Part shown: one piece after another, positions 33,691 to 42,521 of the stretch
Layout: each line of letters begins with the position of its first letter
Numbering within the stretch: the stretch's first letter is position 1
Source of the DNA: Prevotellaceae bacterium
GTDB taxonomy: Bacteria > Bacteroidota > Bacteroidia > Bacteroidales > UBA932
Direction: 5' to 3'
Assembly (NCBI GenBank): GCA_031278545.1
Contig: JAITKF010000008.1
Span: 1-45,402, forward strand
DNA: 45,402 bases
The notes under the pieces: generated by a model
The model's input: the letters and a program-made list of their open reading frames with translations, nothing else
The model's database searches: none
What the model was told of the DNA's origin: nothing
Translations under genes and position numbers: made by a program

Positions 33691-35592
33691 ATGGCTGAAA
33701 ATCTCAAGCACGAGTGTGGCATTGCCCTGATACGGTTACGGAAACCCCTGTCGTATTACAAAAAACGGTACGGTTCGTGGAGCTATGGCATCGAAAAACT
33801 CTACCTGCTCATGGAAAAGCAGCACAATCGGGGACAGGACGGCGCAGGAGTCGCCTCGGTTAAACTGCATCCCACCCCCGGCGACGTCTATATGAACCGT
33901 ACACGCTCCAACTCCTCCAGCCCGCTCCGCGACGTATTCGACGAGATAATCGCCGGCTTCGAACCGCTACAAAAAAATCCTGCCGGCGACGAAAAATGGG
34001 TGCGGCAGCATATCCCATACGCCGGCGAAGTACTGTTAGGACATCTCCGCTACCAAACACAAGGCCACCGCACGATTGATTTCGTCCACCCTGTCATGCG
34101 CAGCAACAACTGGCGCTCGCGCAGTTTGGTGGTAGCCGGCAATTTCAACCTTACCAATGCCTCCGAAGTATTTAATCAACTGGTGGACATCGGGCAATAT
34201 CCGCATAACACGTCCGACACCGTATCGCTGCTCGAACGCATGGGGCACCTGCTCGACCGGCAAAACGAACAATTATATATGCGTTACCGCGAAACCGATA
34301 TGTCGCGGCTGCAAATCGCACGAACGATTGAAAAGGAATTAGACATCCCATTCCTCCTGCGTGAAACCACAAAAAAATTAGACGGCGGCTATGCCATCTG
34401 CGGCGTTATCGGACAGGGCGATGCGTTTGTGGTGCGCGACCCGCACGGAATCCGTCCCGCTTTTTATTATGTAGATGACGAAATAATAGTCGTCGCCTCA
34501 GAACGTCCTGTGATTCAGACAGCCCTGCGGGCGCCGGCGCACGACGTACACGAGCTACTTCCCGGACAGGCGATGATTGTAAAAAAAGACGGCGATTATT
34601 CGCTCGTCCAAATTATGGAGGCGAAAGAGTGTCGTGCCTGTTCCTTCGAGCGTATTTATTTTTCGCGCGGTACGGACAGGGATATTTATCATGAACGTAA
34701 GAAATTAGGCGAACAATTGACCGATAAGGTGCTGCAAGCAATTCAATACGATACGGACAATACCATTTTCTCCTACATCCCCAATACCGCCGAAATCGCT
34801 TTTTACGGCCTGATGAAAGGTGTCGAAGATTATATGCTGCGTGATAAGCAGCAGCGGATTATTAATGCTGGAAAATTACTCTCGCCCGACGAATTGTGGC
34901 AAATTATTACCGAACGACCGCGCATAGAAAAAATTGCGGTGAAAGATGCTAAAATGCGGACGTTCATCACCGAAGACGCTTCGCGTAACGATATGGTAGA
35001 ACATGTCTATGATGTAACCTACGGCGTCGTTCGTCCGGGGACGGACACCGTTGTCATTGTAGACGACAGCATTGTTCGAGGAACAACGCTAAAGCAAAGT
35101 ATCCTGAAAATCGTTGACCGCTTGGAGCCAAAGAAAATCGTCGTAGTAAGTTCCGCTCCGCAAATCCGCTATCCCGACTGTTACGGCATTGAAATGTCGC
35201 GGATGAAGGAGTTTTGCGCTTTCTTGGCTGCCATCGAACTGCTTAAAGAACGAAATCAGGCAGGACTTATTGAGGATGTATACAATCGTTGCAAGCAACA
35301 GGTCAATGCAGAGAATGATCAATTAGTAAATCATGTGAAAGACATCTATCGCCCGTTTACTCCCGAAGAAATTTCACAAAAAATTGTCATGCTACTGCGC
35401 CCTAAAGGAATGCGCGCCGAAGTAGAATTGGTTTATCAATCGCTCGAAGGCCTCCACATCGCTTGCCCCAATAACCGGGGCGATTGGTATTTTAGCGGCA
35501 ATTATCCCACGCCGGGTGGCCTGCGCATGGTCAATAGGGCATTTATCAATTATTTTGAAGAAGAAAACAAGCAACTAAAGTTGCCGGTATAA
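33691..35592 (+). CDS. Amidophosphoribosyltransferase-like protein (long form)
   Basis: 633 residues from MAENLKHECGIALIRL. The N-terminal class II glutaminase domain has its nucleophile as C9, so the first eight residues would be a propeptide, as in PurF. HNRGQDGAG and LLGHLRYQTQG follow. The C-terminal half has the PRPP-binding motif VVIVDDSIVRGTT. It is longer than the usual ~470-residue PurF, with insertions in the glutaminase half and a ~100-residue C-terminal extension. Bacteroidales often carry such a long paralogue besides PurF. The reaction is probably PRPP plus glutamine to phosphoribosylamine; a different acceptor is possible. Confidence 0.87.
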   Translation: MAENLKHECGIALIRLRKPLSYYKKRYGSWSYGIEKLYLLMEKQHNRGQDGAGVASVKLHPTPGDVYMNRTRSNSSSPLRDVFDEIIAGFEPLQKNPAGDEKWVRQHIPYAGEVLLGHLRYQTQGHRTIDFVHPVMRSNNWRSRSLVVAGNFNLTNASEVFNQLVDIGQYPHNTSDTVSLLERMGHLLDRQNEQLYMRYRETDMSRLQIARTIEKELDIPFLLRETTKKLDGGYAICGVIGQGDAFVVRDPHGIRPAFYYVDDEIIVVASERPVIQTALRAPAHDVHELLPGQAMIVKKDGDYSLVQIMEAKECRACSFERIYFSRGTDRDIYHERKKLGEQLTDKVLQAIQYDTDNTIFSYIPNTAEIAFYGLMKGVEDYMLRDKQQRIINAGKLLSPDELWQIITERPRIEKIAVKDAKMRTFITEDASRNDMVEHVYDVTYGVVRPGTDTVVIVDDSIVRGTTLKQSILKIVDRLEPKKIVVVSSAPQIRYPDCYGIEMSRMKEFCAFLAAIELLKERNQAGLIEDVYNRCKQQVNAENDQLVNHVKDIYRPFTPEEISQKIVMLLRPKGMRAEVELVYQSLEGLHIACPNNRGDWYFSGNYPTPGGLRMVNRAFINYFEEENKQLKLPV

Positions 35593-35598
35593 AAAACG

Positions 35599-36027
35599 AT
35601 GAAAATGATAAAAACACCATTACTGATTCCTCTCTGCGCCCTGTTTTGCTACGCCTGCGCAGAAGTAGACCCGAAAGACTGCGGAATGGCCGTATGCTCG
35701 GCGCAGGTGGATACGGTCTATCTCCACGTTCGCGACTCACTACTGCAACCCGTAGCGTTAGACACCTTTAAACTGACCAATATGCTCGACCGCACGCCTG
35801 TTGCCACCCCGCCCGCAGATCCCGCCCTGTGGGAGAAAATGCGCGCCACGGGCGATTATATATTCTTGACCGACGCTTTCGTCAAAGGCCATGAGAATAC
35901 GCGCGTCGTGATAGAATTTACGGGCATTCTCAGGCAGCGAACTATCTTTTGGCACGCCGTAACATTTGATATTGACTGTTGCCATATCTCGCCCGTTTAC
36001 GGAGAGCTGACCGTAACGGTCTATTAA
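35599..36027 (+). CDS. Small lipoprotein of unknown function
   Basis: 142 residues; starts six bases after the PurF-like gene (ATG 35599, alternative ATG 35605). Signal peptide with lipobox CYAC. Mature part has further Cys residues (DCGMAVCSAQV, DIDCCHIS) that may form disulfides or bind metal, and a beta-rich C-terminus ending in GELTVTVY. Family not recognised. Confidence 0.65.
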   Translation: MKMIKTPLLIPLCALFCYACAEVDPKDCGMAVCSAQVDTVYLHVRDSLLQPVALDTFKLTNMLDRTPVATPPADPALWEKMRATGDYIFLTDAFVKGHENTRVVIEFTGILRQRTIFWHAVTFDIDCCHISPVYGELTVTVY

Positions 36028-36065
36028 TCCCCCTTTTTTCCGGACAGGGAGCTATACGAAGTAAC

Positions 36066-36713
36066 TCAACCGCTCAACATCTTTTTCCGCCAGTGCAAAA
36101 AACCGAACGTGGCCATAATAATTTTACTGCCGCTTTCCAGTGCGAGAAACACCAGCCCGCCAAACGGATAACGGACGGTATTCACGACGTTGACCGTCAT
36201 CCATGCCGCCCAGCAGTCCAATTTCTTTTGCGCTGAAAGCCATTGCGCCGTGAGGATGGTGGCCAAAATAAACGAATCGAGGAACGGCTGTTGCGCTGGA
36301 CGCATAGCCGGAATCCAATGGTGCAGGTTCGAGATGGCAAAACCTATGCCGACCGTCATCGCGGCGACCACCAGCAGGGTCGCCACCCACGACCGACCGC
36401 CGAGGCGTGTAATTTTCAACTCCCGTTGCCGGTCTTCTTCGTCCCTGTGCGGATGCGTCCAGCGGTAATGACCGAACAGCGTAATAGCAAACCCCGCAGG
36501 CTGCAAGAGCATACTGGCATATAATCCCTTTTGTAAAAACAACGGGAACAACAAGATATTATATAAATACCCAATCCAAAAATTAGCGACTTTAGCGCGC
36601 ATGGCAAAGAAAATACCAGCCAGTCCGGCCAGCGTGCAAAGCACTTCAAGGTAGCTCACCGGTTGCCTGCCGACGGTGAAAAATACTGTATCTACGTCAA
36701 AAAAAGAAAACAT
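36066..36713 (-). CDS. pnuC: Nicotinamide riboside/mononucleotide transporter PnuC
   Basis: 215 residues from ATG 36713 (MFSFFDVDTVFF); the longer ORF-track start is excluded by the promoter box at 36751-36758. About seven membrane segments with the family motifs NFWIGYLYNILLFPLF and the C-terminal WMTVNVVNTVRYPFGG. Imports the NAD precursor nicotinamide riboside by facilitated diffusion. No nadR-like kinase gene is adjacent. Confidence 0.92.
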   Translation of the reverse strand: MFSFFDVDTVFFTVGRQPVSYLEVLCTLAGLAGIFFAMRAKVANFWIGYLYNILLFPLFLQKGLYASMLLQPAGFAITLFGHYRWTHPHRDEEDRQRELKITRLGGRSWVATLLVVAAMTVGIGFAISNLHHWIPAMRPAQQPFLDSFILATILTAQWLSAQKKLDCWAAWMTVNVVNTVRYPFGGLVFLALESGSKIIMATFGFLHWRKKMLSG

Positions 36714-36717
36714 TGTG

Positions 36718-36725
36718 TATATTTG
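36718..36725 (+). promoter_or_regulatory. Promoter -7 box of the hemerythrin-LuxR pair
   Basis: TATATTTG; transcription would start near 36732, giving a leader of about 74 bases. Confidence 0.5.
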
Positions 36726-36750
36726 TAGCGTCAATCGACGGATTTGTGCA

Positions 36751-36758
36751 CAAAGGTA
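36751..36758 (-). promoter_or_regulatory. Promoter -7 box of pnuC
   Basis: TACCTTTG on the minus strand, about 38 bases before the pnuC ATG. Confidence 0.6.
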
Positions 36759-36805
36759 CGAAAAACCGCCGGCACCCATAAAAATTATGAATAATATAAA
36801 TAATT

Positions 36806-37516
36806 ATGTATAAATTAGGGAAATATAAAGAAACCGACCGCATGTGCGACCTCATCACGGAGCGCTATAAAATGCTTTTGGTGTTAAGCCGATTCGGTAT
36901 CGCCCTCGGCTTCGGCGACAAGCAGATAAAAGAGGTATGCGCCGACAACGACGTCGACGTCGACACCTTCCTGACCGTTGTCGACCTGCTGCTCGATAGG
37001 GATGAAATGCTTGACTTCATGCATCGCCGCGTATCGCTGGATGCGCTGGTTACTTACCTGCAACGCTCGCACGACTACTTCCTGACATTCCGTTTACCGT
37101 CAATCCGCCAAAAACTGGCCGAAGCTCTACCTGCAGGTAATCACGACCTGACAAAAGCCATCCTGCATTATTTCGACGAATATGTAGCCGAAGTCCATAA
37201 ACACATGGCGCACGAAGAAAAAGTCCTGTTCCCATATATTCGCGAAGTGCGGTGCGGCAAACCACGCCCGAAATACAATAGCGCCGTATTCTCAAAACAG
37301 CATGATCAGGTCGAAGCCCGGCTTACGGAATTAAAAAATATCATTATCAAATATTATCCGGTCAAAAGCACCAACGAAATCAGCCATGTGCTATTCGACA
37401 TTTTCTCCTGCGAACAGGATCTTGCATCGCACAACGCCATCGAAAACCGCCTGCTTGTGCCTGCCGTACAGAAACTTGAACAACAAAGTAAAAAACGCCA
37501 TGAGCGCAACTGCTAA
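36806..37516 (+). CDS. Hemerythrin-domain protein (RIC/ScdA-like)
   Basis: 236 residues. An N-terminal helical domain (residues 1-80) precedes a four-helix bundle with the likely di-iron ligands in RSHDYF, HYFDEYVAEVHKHMAHEEKVLFPYI, SKQHDQVE and ASHNAIENRLLVP. The order H...H-x3-H/E-E...H...H/E fits the RIC family that repairs iron-sulfur clusters after nitrosative or oxidative stress. The pair with a LuxR-type regulator that overlaps by 17 bases is a recurring arrangement in Bacteroidales. Confidence 0.87.
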   Translation: MYKLGKYKETDRMCDLITERYKMLLVLSRFGIALGFGDKQIKEVCADNDVDVDTFLTVVDLLLDRDEMLDFMHRRVSLDALVTYLQRSHDYFLTFRLPSIRQKLAEALPAGNHDLTKAILHYFDEYVAEVHKHMAHEEKVLFPYIREVRCGKPRPKYNSAVFSKQHDQVEARLTELKNIIIKYYPVKSTNEISHVLFDIFSCEQDLASHNAIENRLLVPAVQKLEQQSKKRHERNC

Positions 37517-38087
37517 AATAGTCTTAGCCGAATCTTCTTCTATTATCCGGCAAGGCGTCTTGGCGGTCTTAAAGCTGTTCCATACGCTCCATCTGGAAGT
37601 CTTTGAAACAGGCGACGCCGAACACCTGAGAACCGTCCTGCTACGGCAAAAACCGGAAATAGTAATCATCAACCCCAACCTGATAGGCGCTACCGCCTTG
37701 CCGTTGCTCAAAAAAAGCGCCGGTCTGCCTAATATGAAATGCGTCGCTCTCCTAACAACTCTCATCGACAGCGCCCTGATTAAGTTATACGACGAAGTCA
37801 TTTCTATCTACGATACACCAGACCAAATCCACGACAAACTGACCGTCCTCACCAGCGAACAGGAAAAAGACCGCCGGCATGAACTGTTGAGCGCCCGCGA
37901 AAAAGAAGTCATCGTCGGCGTCATCAAAGGAATGACCAATAAACAAATTGCCGATAAACTCTGCCTGTCGGTTCACACCGTCATCACCCACCGCCGGAAT
38001 ATCTCCTCCAAACTACAAATCCACAGTGCCGCAGGACTTACTATTTACGCCATCGTCAATAAACTGGTCGATATGGATGAGGCGTGA
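37500..38087 (+). CDS. LuxR-type regulator with degenerate receiver domain
   Basis: 195 residues from ATG 37500; the listed start at 37386 lies inside the hemerythrin gene. The C-terminal GerE/LuxR helix-turn-helix is complete (LSAREKEVIVGVIKGMTNKQIADKL, VITHRRNISSKL). The first ~120 residues have the alternating pattern of a receiver (KIVLAESSSIIRQGVLAVL), but the acidic pair is E11-S12, the phospho-acceptor position is N58 (VIINPN) and the conserved Lys is missing. It is therefore unlikely to be phosphorylated. Signal input may come from the hemerythrin partner. Confidence 0.88.
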   Translation: MSATAKIVLAESSSIIRQGVLAVLKLFHTLHLEVFETGDAEHLRTVLLRQKPEIVIINPNLIGATALPLLKKSAGLPNMKCVALLTTLIDSALIKLYDEVISIYDTPDQIHDKLTVLTSEQEKDRRHELLSAREKEVIVGVIKGMTNKQIADKLCLSVHTVITHRRNISSKLQIHSAAGLTIYAIVNKLVDMDEA

Positions 38088-38224
38088 TTCGTCAGGCATC
38101 CGTTGTCTGAACGATGATTGCCGTAGGGTAGGGTAGGGGCATAGGCCGCGCCGGTATGTATTCTCAAAAAATCAGGATACAGGGAGAGACTGTGAAATCA
38201 CATATTATATCGTCTATGATCCCA

Positions 38225-40021
38225 TTAATCCTTTTCTAAAATATACAATTCCGCATCCTTCAAAATAAATTTGCCGTCATACAGTTTGGCGCTGAGTTCA
38301 GTAAAAATGAGCTTGCACTGTCGGTCGATGACAACGCTAAAATCGTCCTGCGTGTAAGACGTTGATGACTGGTTGTCGTCCCAGTCGAGAGTTGTAAGAC
38401 TTTGAAGAGCTTCGGTCAGGTTGACCGTTTTATATAGTTTGTCGTCGCGATAGAGGTCGATGATACCTCCTTCACGTGCGCAAATCAGCCACGCGACCGT
38501 CGAATCCTTCGGTGCGGGGCAGTCCGGCGTACTCCAGCTGTAATATTCGTACATTGTAAAACGATCGTATCCGGCGATGGAAACCGATTTTCTTTCTTTG
38601 TTGTCGAGGGAAAAGTACCGTTGTATAGTCTTTTCGTCGTTGCCGTCTGCCGCCGGCAAGTCGAGCAGGTGCGAGGATAACGCCGCGCCATGCTCACGGT
38701 ATAGGCTGTCTACATTGACCGTAAACAGTGGCTGCAGGCAACTTACATTTCCTTTATTCCTAAAATATGAAATCACTTTCCGTGCCTCGCGGGCATCGTC
38801 GTCGTTAATTGTCCGGCAGGTGTTGGGGCGATAGCGTCCGTCGTGCAGCAGGTCGTTTTGCGCCAATATCGTTTGCAGGCGGTTTCGTTGCGAACAATCC
38901 GACACATTGAACGCGTTCCACGGCCCGACGAGCGACAGCAACGCCAGCGCGCCGAACGAAATAAATACCGCTCGTAGCGATTTGCCCCGCGTACATATCA
39001 TATACAACGAAACGCCTAACAGCCAACCGGCCATCAACCACAGGTAATAGCGATTTTCAGTCATACCGTAATCAGCCGTGCGGCGAAAAATAGCCGCCAC
39101 CAGCAACGCTACTAGCGGTAATTCCGAATAGAAAAAACCGGCGCCGAACTTCCTCGCTATCTTGCTCTTTCGGGTTAAATATAGAAAATGCAATAAAAAA
39201 TAGACCAGCAACCCGCCGCCGGAATAAGCCAGAATCAACACACTGACCCACCCGTCCGGCAATTGCCACGTTATCGCTATTTTCAGCCCGTAGGCGTATA
39301 AAATCAGCAGATAAACAAGCAGCAGTGGCAGCAGAATATGCTGTCCCACAATACGCGGCACCGCATAATTCCATACCGGCTCTTTGTTGATTTCGGACGC
39401 GCGGGGAATGCCAGACGTAAACAGCAGCGGCCCAAGCATAAGGAAACAGAACAGACACATGTGGCCGAACCACGCATCGTGAACATCCACGTCGAACAAT
39501 GTCTGCATGGAGTATATGGCTATCATCAAGCCTATCCAAAAGACGTCGGCGCACAGAAACGAAAATAGCGCCCGTCCCCAGATTTTTAGATTATATCGCC
39601 AGAACAGCAACGGCTGTTTTGTCCCCGAAAAAGGCGCCAGGCACAGGAACAGCAGCGCCGTGATACAAAATACCGCATAACTGACGTACTGCGTCGGGTG
39701 GTGTTCAAAGGAATAATATACGCCGTCGGGCAACAGGAAGAAATACAACGTCAGCAGAGGAATCACCGACCATTCGGCATAACGCCACGCACGACTGCGA
39801 CGGTCTTCCGCAAAAATACGCAGCCCCACTGCAAGCACAAACCCCAACGGTAGAAGCAAGTTGAATTTAAGAATGTTATCCTGAGAATCTTCCGTCAGGA
39901 AATCTTCAAAAAACAAAAAATCAATTACACACAGCGCCAGACAGCACAACAACGCCACCGGAAAACGTAAGATGCTTTCCTTCACCTGCGCCGGAAAACC
40001 GGCAAAAATAATTCGTCTCAT
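38225..40021 (-). CDS. DUF4153 membrane protein
   Basis: 598 residues. The first ~370 residues hold about 11-12 membrane segments with the DUF4153 pattern (ALFSFLCADVFWIGLMIAIYSMQTLFDV, WNYAVPRIVGQHILLPLLLVYLLILYAYGLKI). The rest is soluble, with YYSWSTPDCPAPKDSTVAWL. Function unknown in the family. Convergent with the LuxR gene, upstream of it on the minus strand is cysS. Confidence 0.85.
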   Translation of the reverse strand: MRRIIFAGFPAQVKESILRFPVALLCCLALCVIDFLFFEDFLTEDSQDNILKFNLLLPLGFVLAVGLRIFAEDRRSRAWRYAEWSVIPLLTLYFFLLPDGVYYSFEHHPTQYVSYAVFCITALLFLCLAPFSGTKQPLLFWRYNLKIWGRALFSFLCADVFWIGLMIAIYSMQTLFDVDVHDAWFGHMCLFCFLMLGPLLFTSGIPRASEINKEPVWNYAVPRIVGQHILLPLLLVYLLILYAYGLKIAITWQLPDGWVSVLILAYSGGGLLVYFLLHFLYLTRKSKIARKFGAGFFYSELPLVALLVAAIFRRTADYGMTENRYYLWLMAGWLLGVSLYMICTRGKSLRAVFISFGALALLSLVGPWNAFNVSDCSQRNRLQTILAQNDLLHDGRYRPNTCRTINDDDAREARKVISYFRNKGNVSCLQPLFTVNVDSLYREHGAALSSHLLDLPAADGNDEKTIQRYFSLDNKERKSVSIAGYDRFTMYEYYSWSTPDCPAPKDSTVAWLICAREGGIIDLYRDDKLYKTVNLTEALQSLTTLDWDDNQSSTSYTQDDFSVVIDRQCKLIFTELSAKLYDGKFILKDAELYILEKD

Positions 40022-40031
40022 AATACTTCAT

Positions 40032-40099
40032 TTTAGTGTACCCATTTCTTTGAACAGGAAATGATACTTTGTTAAACAAATTTAGTGTACTATTTCTTT
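40032..40099. repeat. Pair of ~19-bp direct repeats in the DUF4153 promoter region
   Basis: TTTAGTGTAC followed by ATTTCTTT occurs near 40033-40051 and again near 40081-40098 (period 48-49 bases, small indel). The second copy overlaps a possible promoter box. Confidence 0.55.
40077..40084 (-). promoter_or_regulatory. Possible -7 box of the DUF4153 gene
   Basis: TAAATTTG on the minus strand, 56 bases before the ATG. A second identical box lies at 40175-40182. Confidence 0.4.
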
Positions 40100-40241
40100 T
40101 CTGAAAAAGTGGTAAAAACCGCCTCTCCTTGAAAAGTTTTTTCCTTCGTAAATTTTCGCTGACTTTTCATTTTGCAAATTTATACTTTTTTGTCTTTACT
40201 GGCTATCCGAAAATGGGGGGGTACATTATACATATCCTACA

Positions 40242-41735
40242 TCATCGTTCATACATCCACGTACTCCCCTCCTTCGTATCCTTCACCGCGACGCCCAGCG
40301 CCGTCAATTCATCGCGGATACGGTCGCCGGTAGCAAAATCGCGGCGAGCCTTAGCCGCTTCCCGCACGTTGAGAATCATACGGATAAGACCGTCGAGCAG
40401 GGCGGCATGGCCGGACGATGCCTGCCGGTCGTCGCGCAAGCCGAGGATCTGCGTAATCGCTTCGTCAAACAACTTTTTCAACGTAGTAACAGCATCGACC
40501 GAAAGCGGCTCTTTTTTATCATGGGCTGCATTAATCAGACGGACGGCGTCGAACAGGTGCGCGATCGCTACCGGCGTATTAAGATCGTCATCCAGTGCGC
40601 CAAATACCTTTTCGACAATGCCAGACGCCGCGACCTCATTAGCCCTGATTGCCTCCGACGCCTGCAGCGCAGGCGTCGGAGGCAGCGTTGATAACGTTTG
40701 GACGGCGTCGAGCAGTCGCCGCAAGCCCTTCTCGGATGCCTGAAGCGCCTCATTACTAAAATCAAGCGTACTGCGATAATGCGCCTGCAAAATAAAAAAC
40801 CGCACGGACATCGGCGTATAGGCCTGCGCTAACAACGGATGGTGCCCCGTAAAAAATTCCTCCAGCATAATAGAATTACCCAACGATTTACCCATCTTTT
40901 GCCCGTTGACCGTAATCATATTATTATGCATCCAATAGCGGCAGGGCGGCTGGCCGTTGGCAACCTGTGACTGGGCGATTTCCGACTCATGATGTGGAAA
41001 CTGCAAATCCATTCCGCCGCCGTGAATATCAAACTGCTCGCCCAAATACTTCCGTCCCATTGCCGAACATTCGAGATGCCAACCCGGGAACCCTTCGCCC
41101 CACGGCGAACGCCATCGCATAATATGCTCCGGCTGTGCCCGTTTCCAAAGAGCAAAATCGACAGGGTTCCGCTTTTCGTCCTGCCCCTCGAGATTTTCGC
41201 GCGTAGCCGACAGCAGTTCGTCCAGCACACGTCCCGACAGTATCCCATAATGATAACGAGCGTTGTATTTCGCCACATCGAAATACACCGACCCGTTGAC
41301 CACGTACGCATAACCCGCGTCCAGAGCCTGCTGCGCCATCTCGATTTGTTCCATAATATGCCCCGACGCATTCGGCTCGATACTTGGCCGCCGGACGTTG
41401 AGCGCATCCATCATATCGTGATAGCGGTCGGTATAATACTTCGCCACCTCCATCGGCTCAAGCTGCTCAAGCCGTGCCTTTTTCAGCAATTTATCTTCCC
41501 CGTCGTCGGAATCGTTTTCCAAATGACCTACGTCGGTAATATTACGTACATACCTGACTTTATAGCCTTTGTGTAACAAATAACGAAACAGAATATCGAA
41601 CGAAATAGCCGACCGCGCATGTCCCAAATGCGGATCGCCATAGACCGTCGGCCCGCACACATACATTCCCACATACGGCGGATGCAGCGGTTCAAACGGT
41701 TCTTTCTGACGGGTAAGCGTGTTGTAGATTATCAT
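40242..41735 (-). CDS. cysS: Cysteinyl-tRNA synthetase
   Basis: 497 residues. Class I synthetase with zinc ligand C27 (YVCGPTVYG), the HIGH motif as HLGH at 36-39, the zinc/cysteine pocket around GWHLECSAM and HHESEIAQS, and the KMSKS loop as KMGKS. The C-terminal helical anticodon domain ends in GSTWMYER. Essential gene for charging tRNA-Cys. Own promoter at 41769-41776. Confidence 0.97.
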   Translation of the reverse strand: MIIYNTLTRQKEPFEPLHPPYVGMYVCGPTVYGDPHLGHARSAISFDILFRYLLHKGYKVRYVRNITDVGHLENDSDDGEDKLLKKARLEQLEPMEVAKYYTDRYHDMMDALNVRRPSIEPNASGHIMEQIEMAQQALDAGYAYVVNGSVYFDVAKYNARYHYGILSGRVLDELLSATRENLEGQDEKRNPVDFALWKRAQPEHIMRWRSPWGEGFPGWHLECSAMGRKYLGEQFDIHGGGMDLQFPHHESEIAQSQVANGQPPCRYWMHNNMITVNGQKMGKSLGNSIMLEEFFTGHHPLLAQAYTPMSVRFFILQAHYRSTLDFSNEALQASEKGLRRLLDAVQTLSTLPPTPALQASEAIRANEVAASGIVEKVFGALDDDLNTPVAIAHLFDAVRLINAAHDKKEPLSVDAVTTLKKLFDEAITQILGLRDDRQASSGHAALLDGLIRMILNVREAAKARRDFATGDRIRDELTALGVAVKDTKEGSTWMYER

Positions 41736-41768
41736 CTTTGCAATTTTTTATATTTCTTTTCCCGAATG

Positions 41769-41776
41769 CAAAGATA
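41769..41776 (-). promoter_or_regulatory. Promoter -7 box of cysS
   Basis: TATCTTTG on the minus strand, about 33 bases before the ATG. Confidence 0.65.
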
Positions 41777-41829
41777 GGATTTTTAAATGAACAGACAATG
41801 ATTGCCGTCAGCTTCATTGGGTAGGTAAG

Positions 41830-41849
41830 TTCAAATAGTAAATGCAACT
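41830..41849 (+). repeat. 20-bp dispersed repeat, copy 3
   Basis: TTCAAATAGTAAATGCAACT; see the copies at 863-882 (minus) and 23802-23821. Confidence 0.45.
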
Positions 41850-42056
41850 GGGATAAGAAAAAACACAATAGAGAAAAAGCCTTATTTTAGTGGCTCACGC
41901 GAATGTAAATCGTATGACAATTAACAAAATACGGAGATAACGCACGCCATTTGCAGCCGTTTTCTAAAATATACAAAAGGGATTGTTAATTTGATATAGA
42001 AATATACAAAATGAAACATTGAACATTAGATATTTACGCCTGTATTTTTGTTCAAA

Positions 42057-42260
42057 AGCTATACTAATTTAACAATGCCTACAAAATAGTGTTAAGAATT
42101 TCTAAGGTGCTTAAACTCACGTTTCCGTGCTGAGCCAGAAAATATTCCGCAATTTGATAGTATTGTTGTTTTTCTTTTCCATATTATTCTATTATTTTAA
42201 AATTTCTGTTAAACGTAAAGCACGAGCCACAAAGGTTGTTTTTCTTTGCGGCTCTTTTTT
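42057..42260 (+). ncRNA. Possible small RNA of about 200 nt
   Basis: A TATTTTTG box at 42043-42050 and an intrinsic terminator at 42224-42260 frame a stretch with no ORF. The evidence is only these two signals; the box could be chance in AT-rich sequence. Confidence 0.3.
42224..42260 (+). terminator. Intrinsic terminator
   Basis: GAGCCACAAAG pairs with CTTTGCGGCTC (one mismatch), followed by six Ts. No plus-strand protein gene ends here. Confidence 0.7.
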
Positions 42261-42284
42261 GTGTTGTAAGGCATATTTCACTTG

Positions 42285-42371
42285 CTATTTCGTTGGCGCA
42301 TAGTTAAATTGCTCTCTAAAAATCCTCGAAAAGTGCGGTAGGTTTTTGAAACCGACATCAAAGTAAGCGTA
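42285..42371 (-). pseudogene. C-terminal fragment of an AraC-family regulator
   Basis: The minus strand reads AYFDVGFKNLPHFSRIFREQ and ends in FNYAPTK with a stop at 42285-42287. This is the second helix-turn-helix of AraC-type regulators, which commonly end this way. Upstream the frame closes within about ten codons, so only some 27 residues remain. Confidence 0.75.
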
Positions 42372-42491
42372 AAAACTCGTAAAAGACTAATAGTTAGTGG
42401 AGAAATAGCGTTTTTTTATAAGAATAATTTCCATATCAGTCAAGAGTACAGGCTAAAACAATTTTACGGATAAAGTCTTGCAAAAAAATTA

Positions 42492-42499
42492 TACCTTTG
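42492..42499 (+). promoter_or_regulatory. Promoter -7 box of the restriction-modification locus
   Basis: TACCTTTG, 22 bases before ATG 42522. Confidence 0.7.
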
Positions 42500-42521
42500 C
42501 ACAAATTTTATTTCAAACGAC

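Larger units (their letters stand above)
41777..42284. other. AT-rich intergenic region, possible small RNA
   Basis: No protein gene seen. It contains a repeat copy (41830-41849), a plus-strand TAnnTTTG box (42043-42050) and a plus-strand terminator (42224-42260). Confidence 0.45.

Noticed and set aside
35065-35090. ATTGTTCGAGGAACAAC inside the PurF-like gene as another parS
   Set aside because: The centre GAG lacks the CACGTG core of parS; the sequence encodes the conserved PRPP motif IVRGTT.
38123-38139. Three TAGGG-like units behind the LuxR gene
   Set aside because: Too short for a tandem array; a G-quadruplex would need a fourth clear G run.
40129-40743. 204-aa plus-strand ORF overlapping cysS
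   Set aside because: It is antisense to the C-terminal domain of cysS, with Ser/Arg-rich composition typical of shadow frames.
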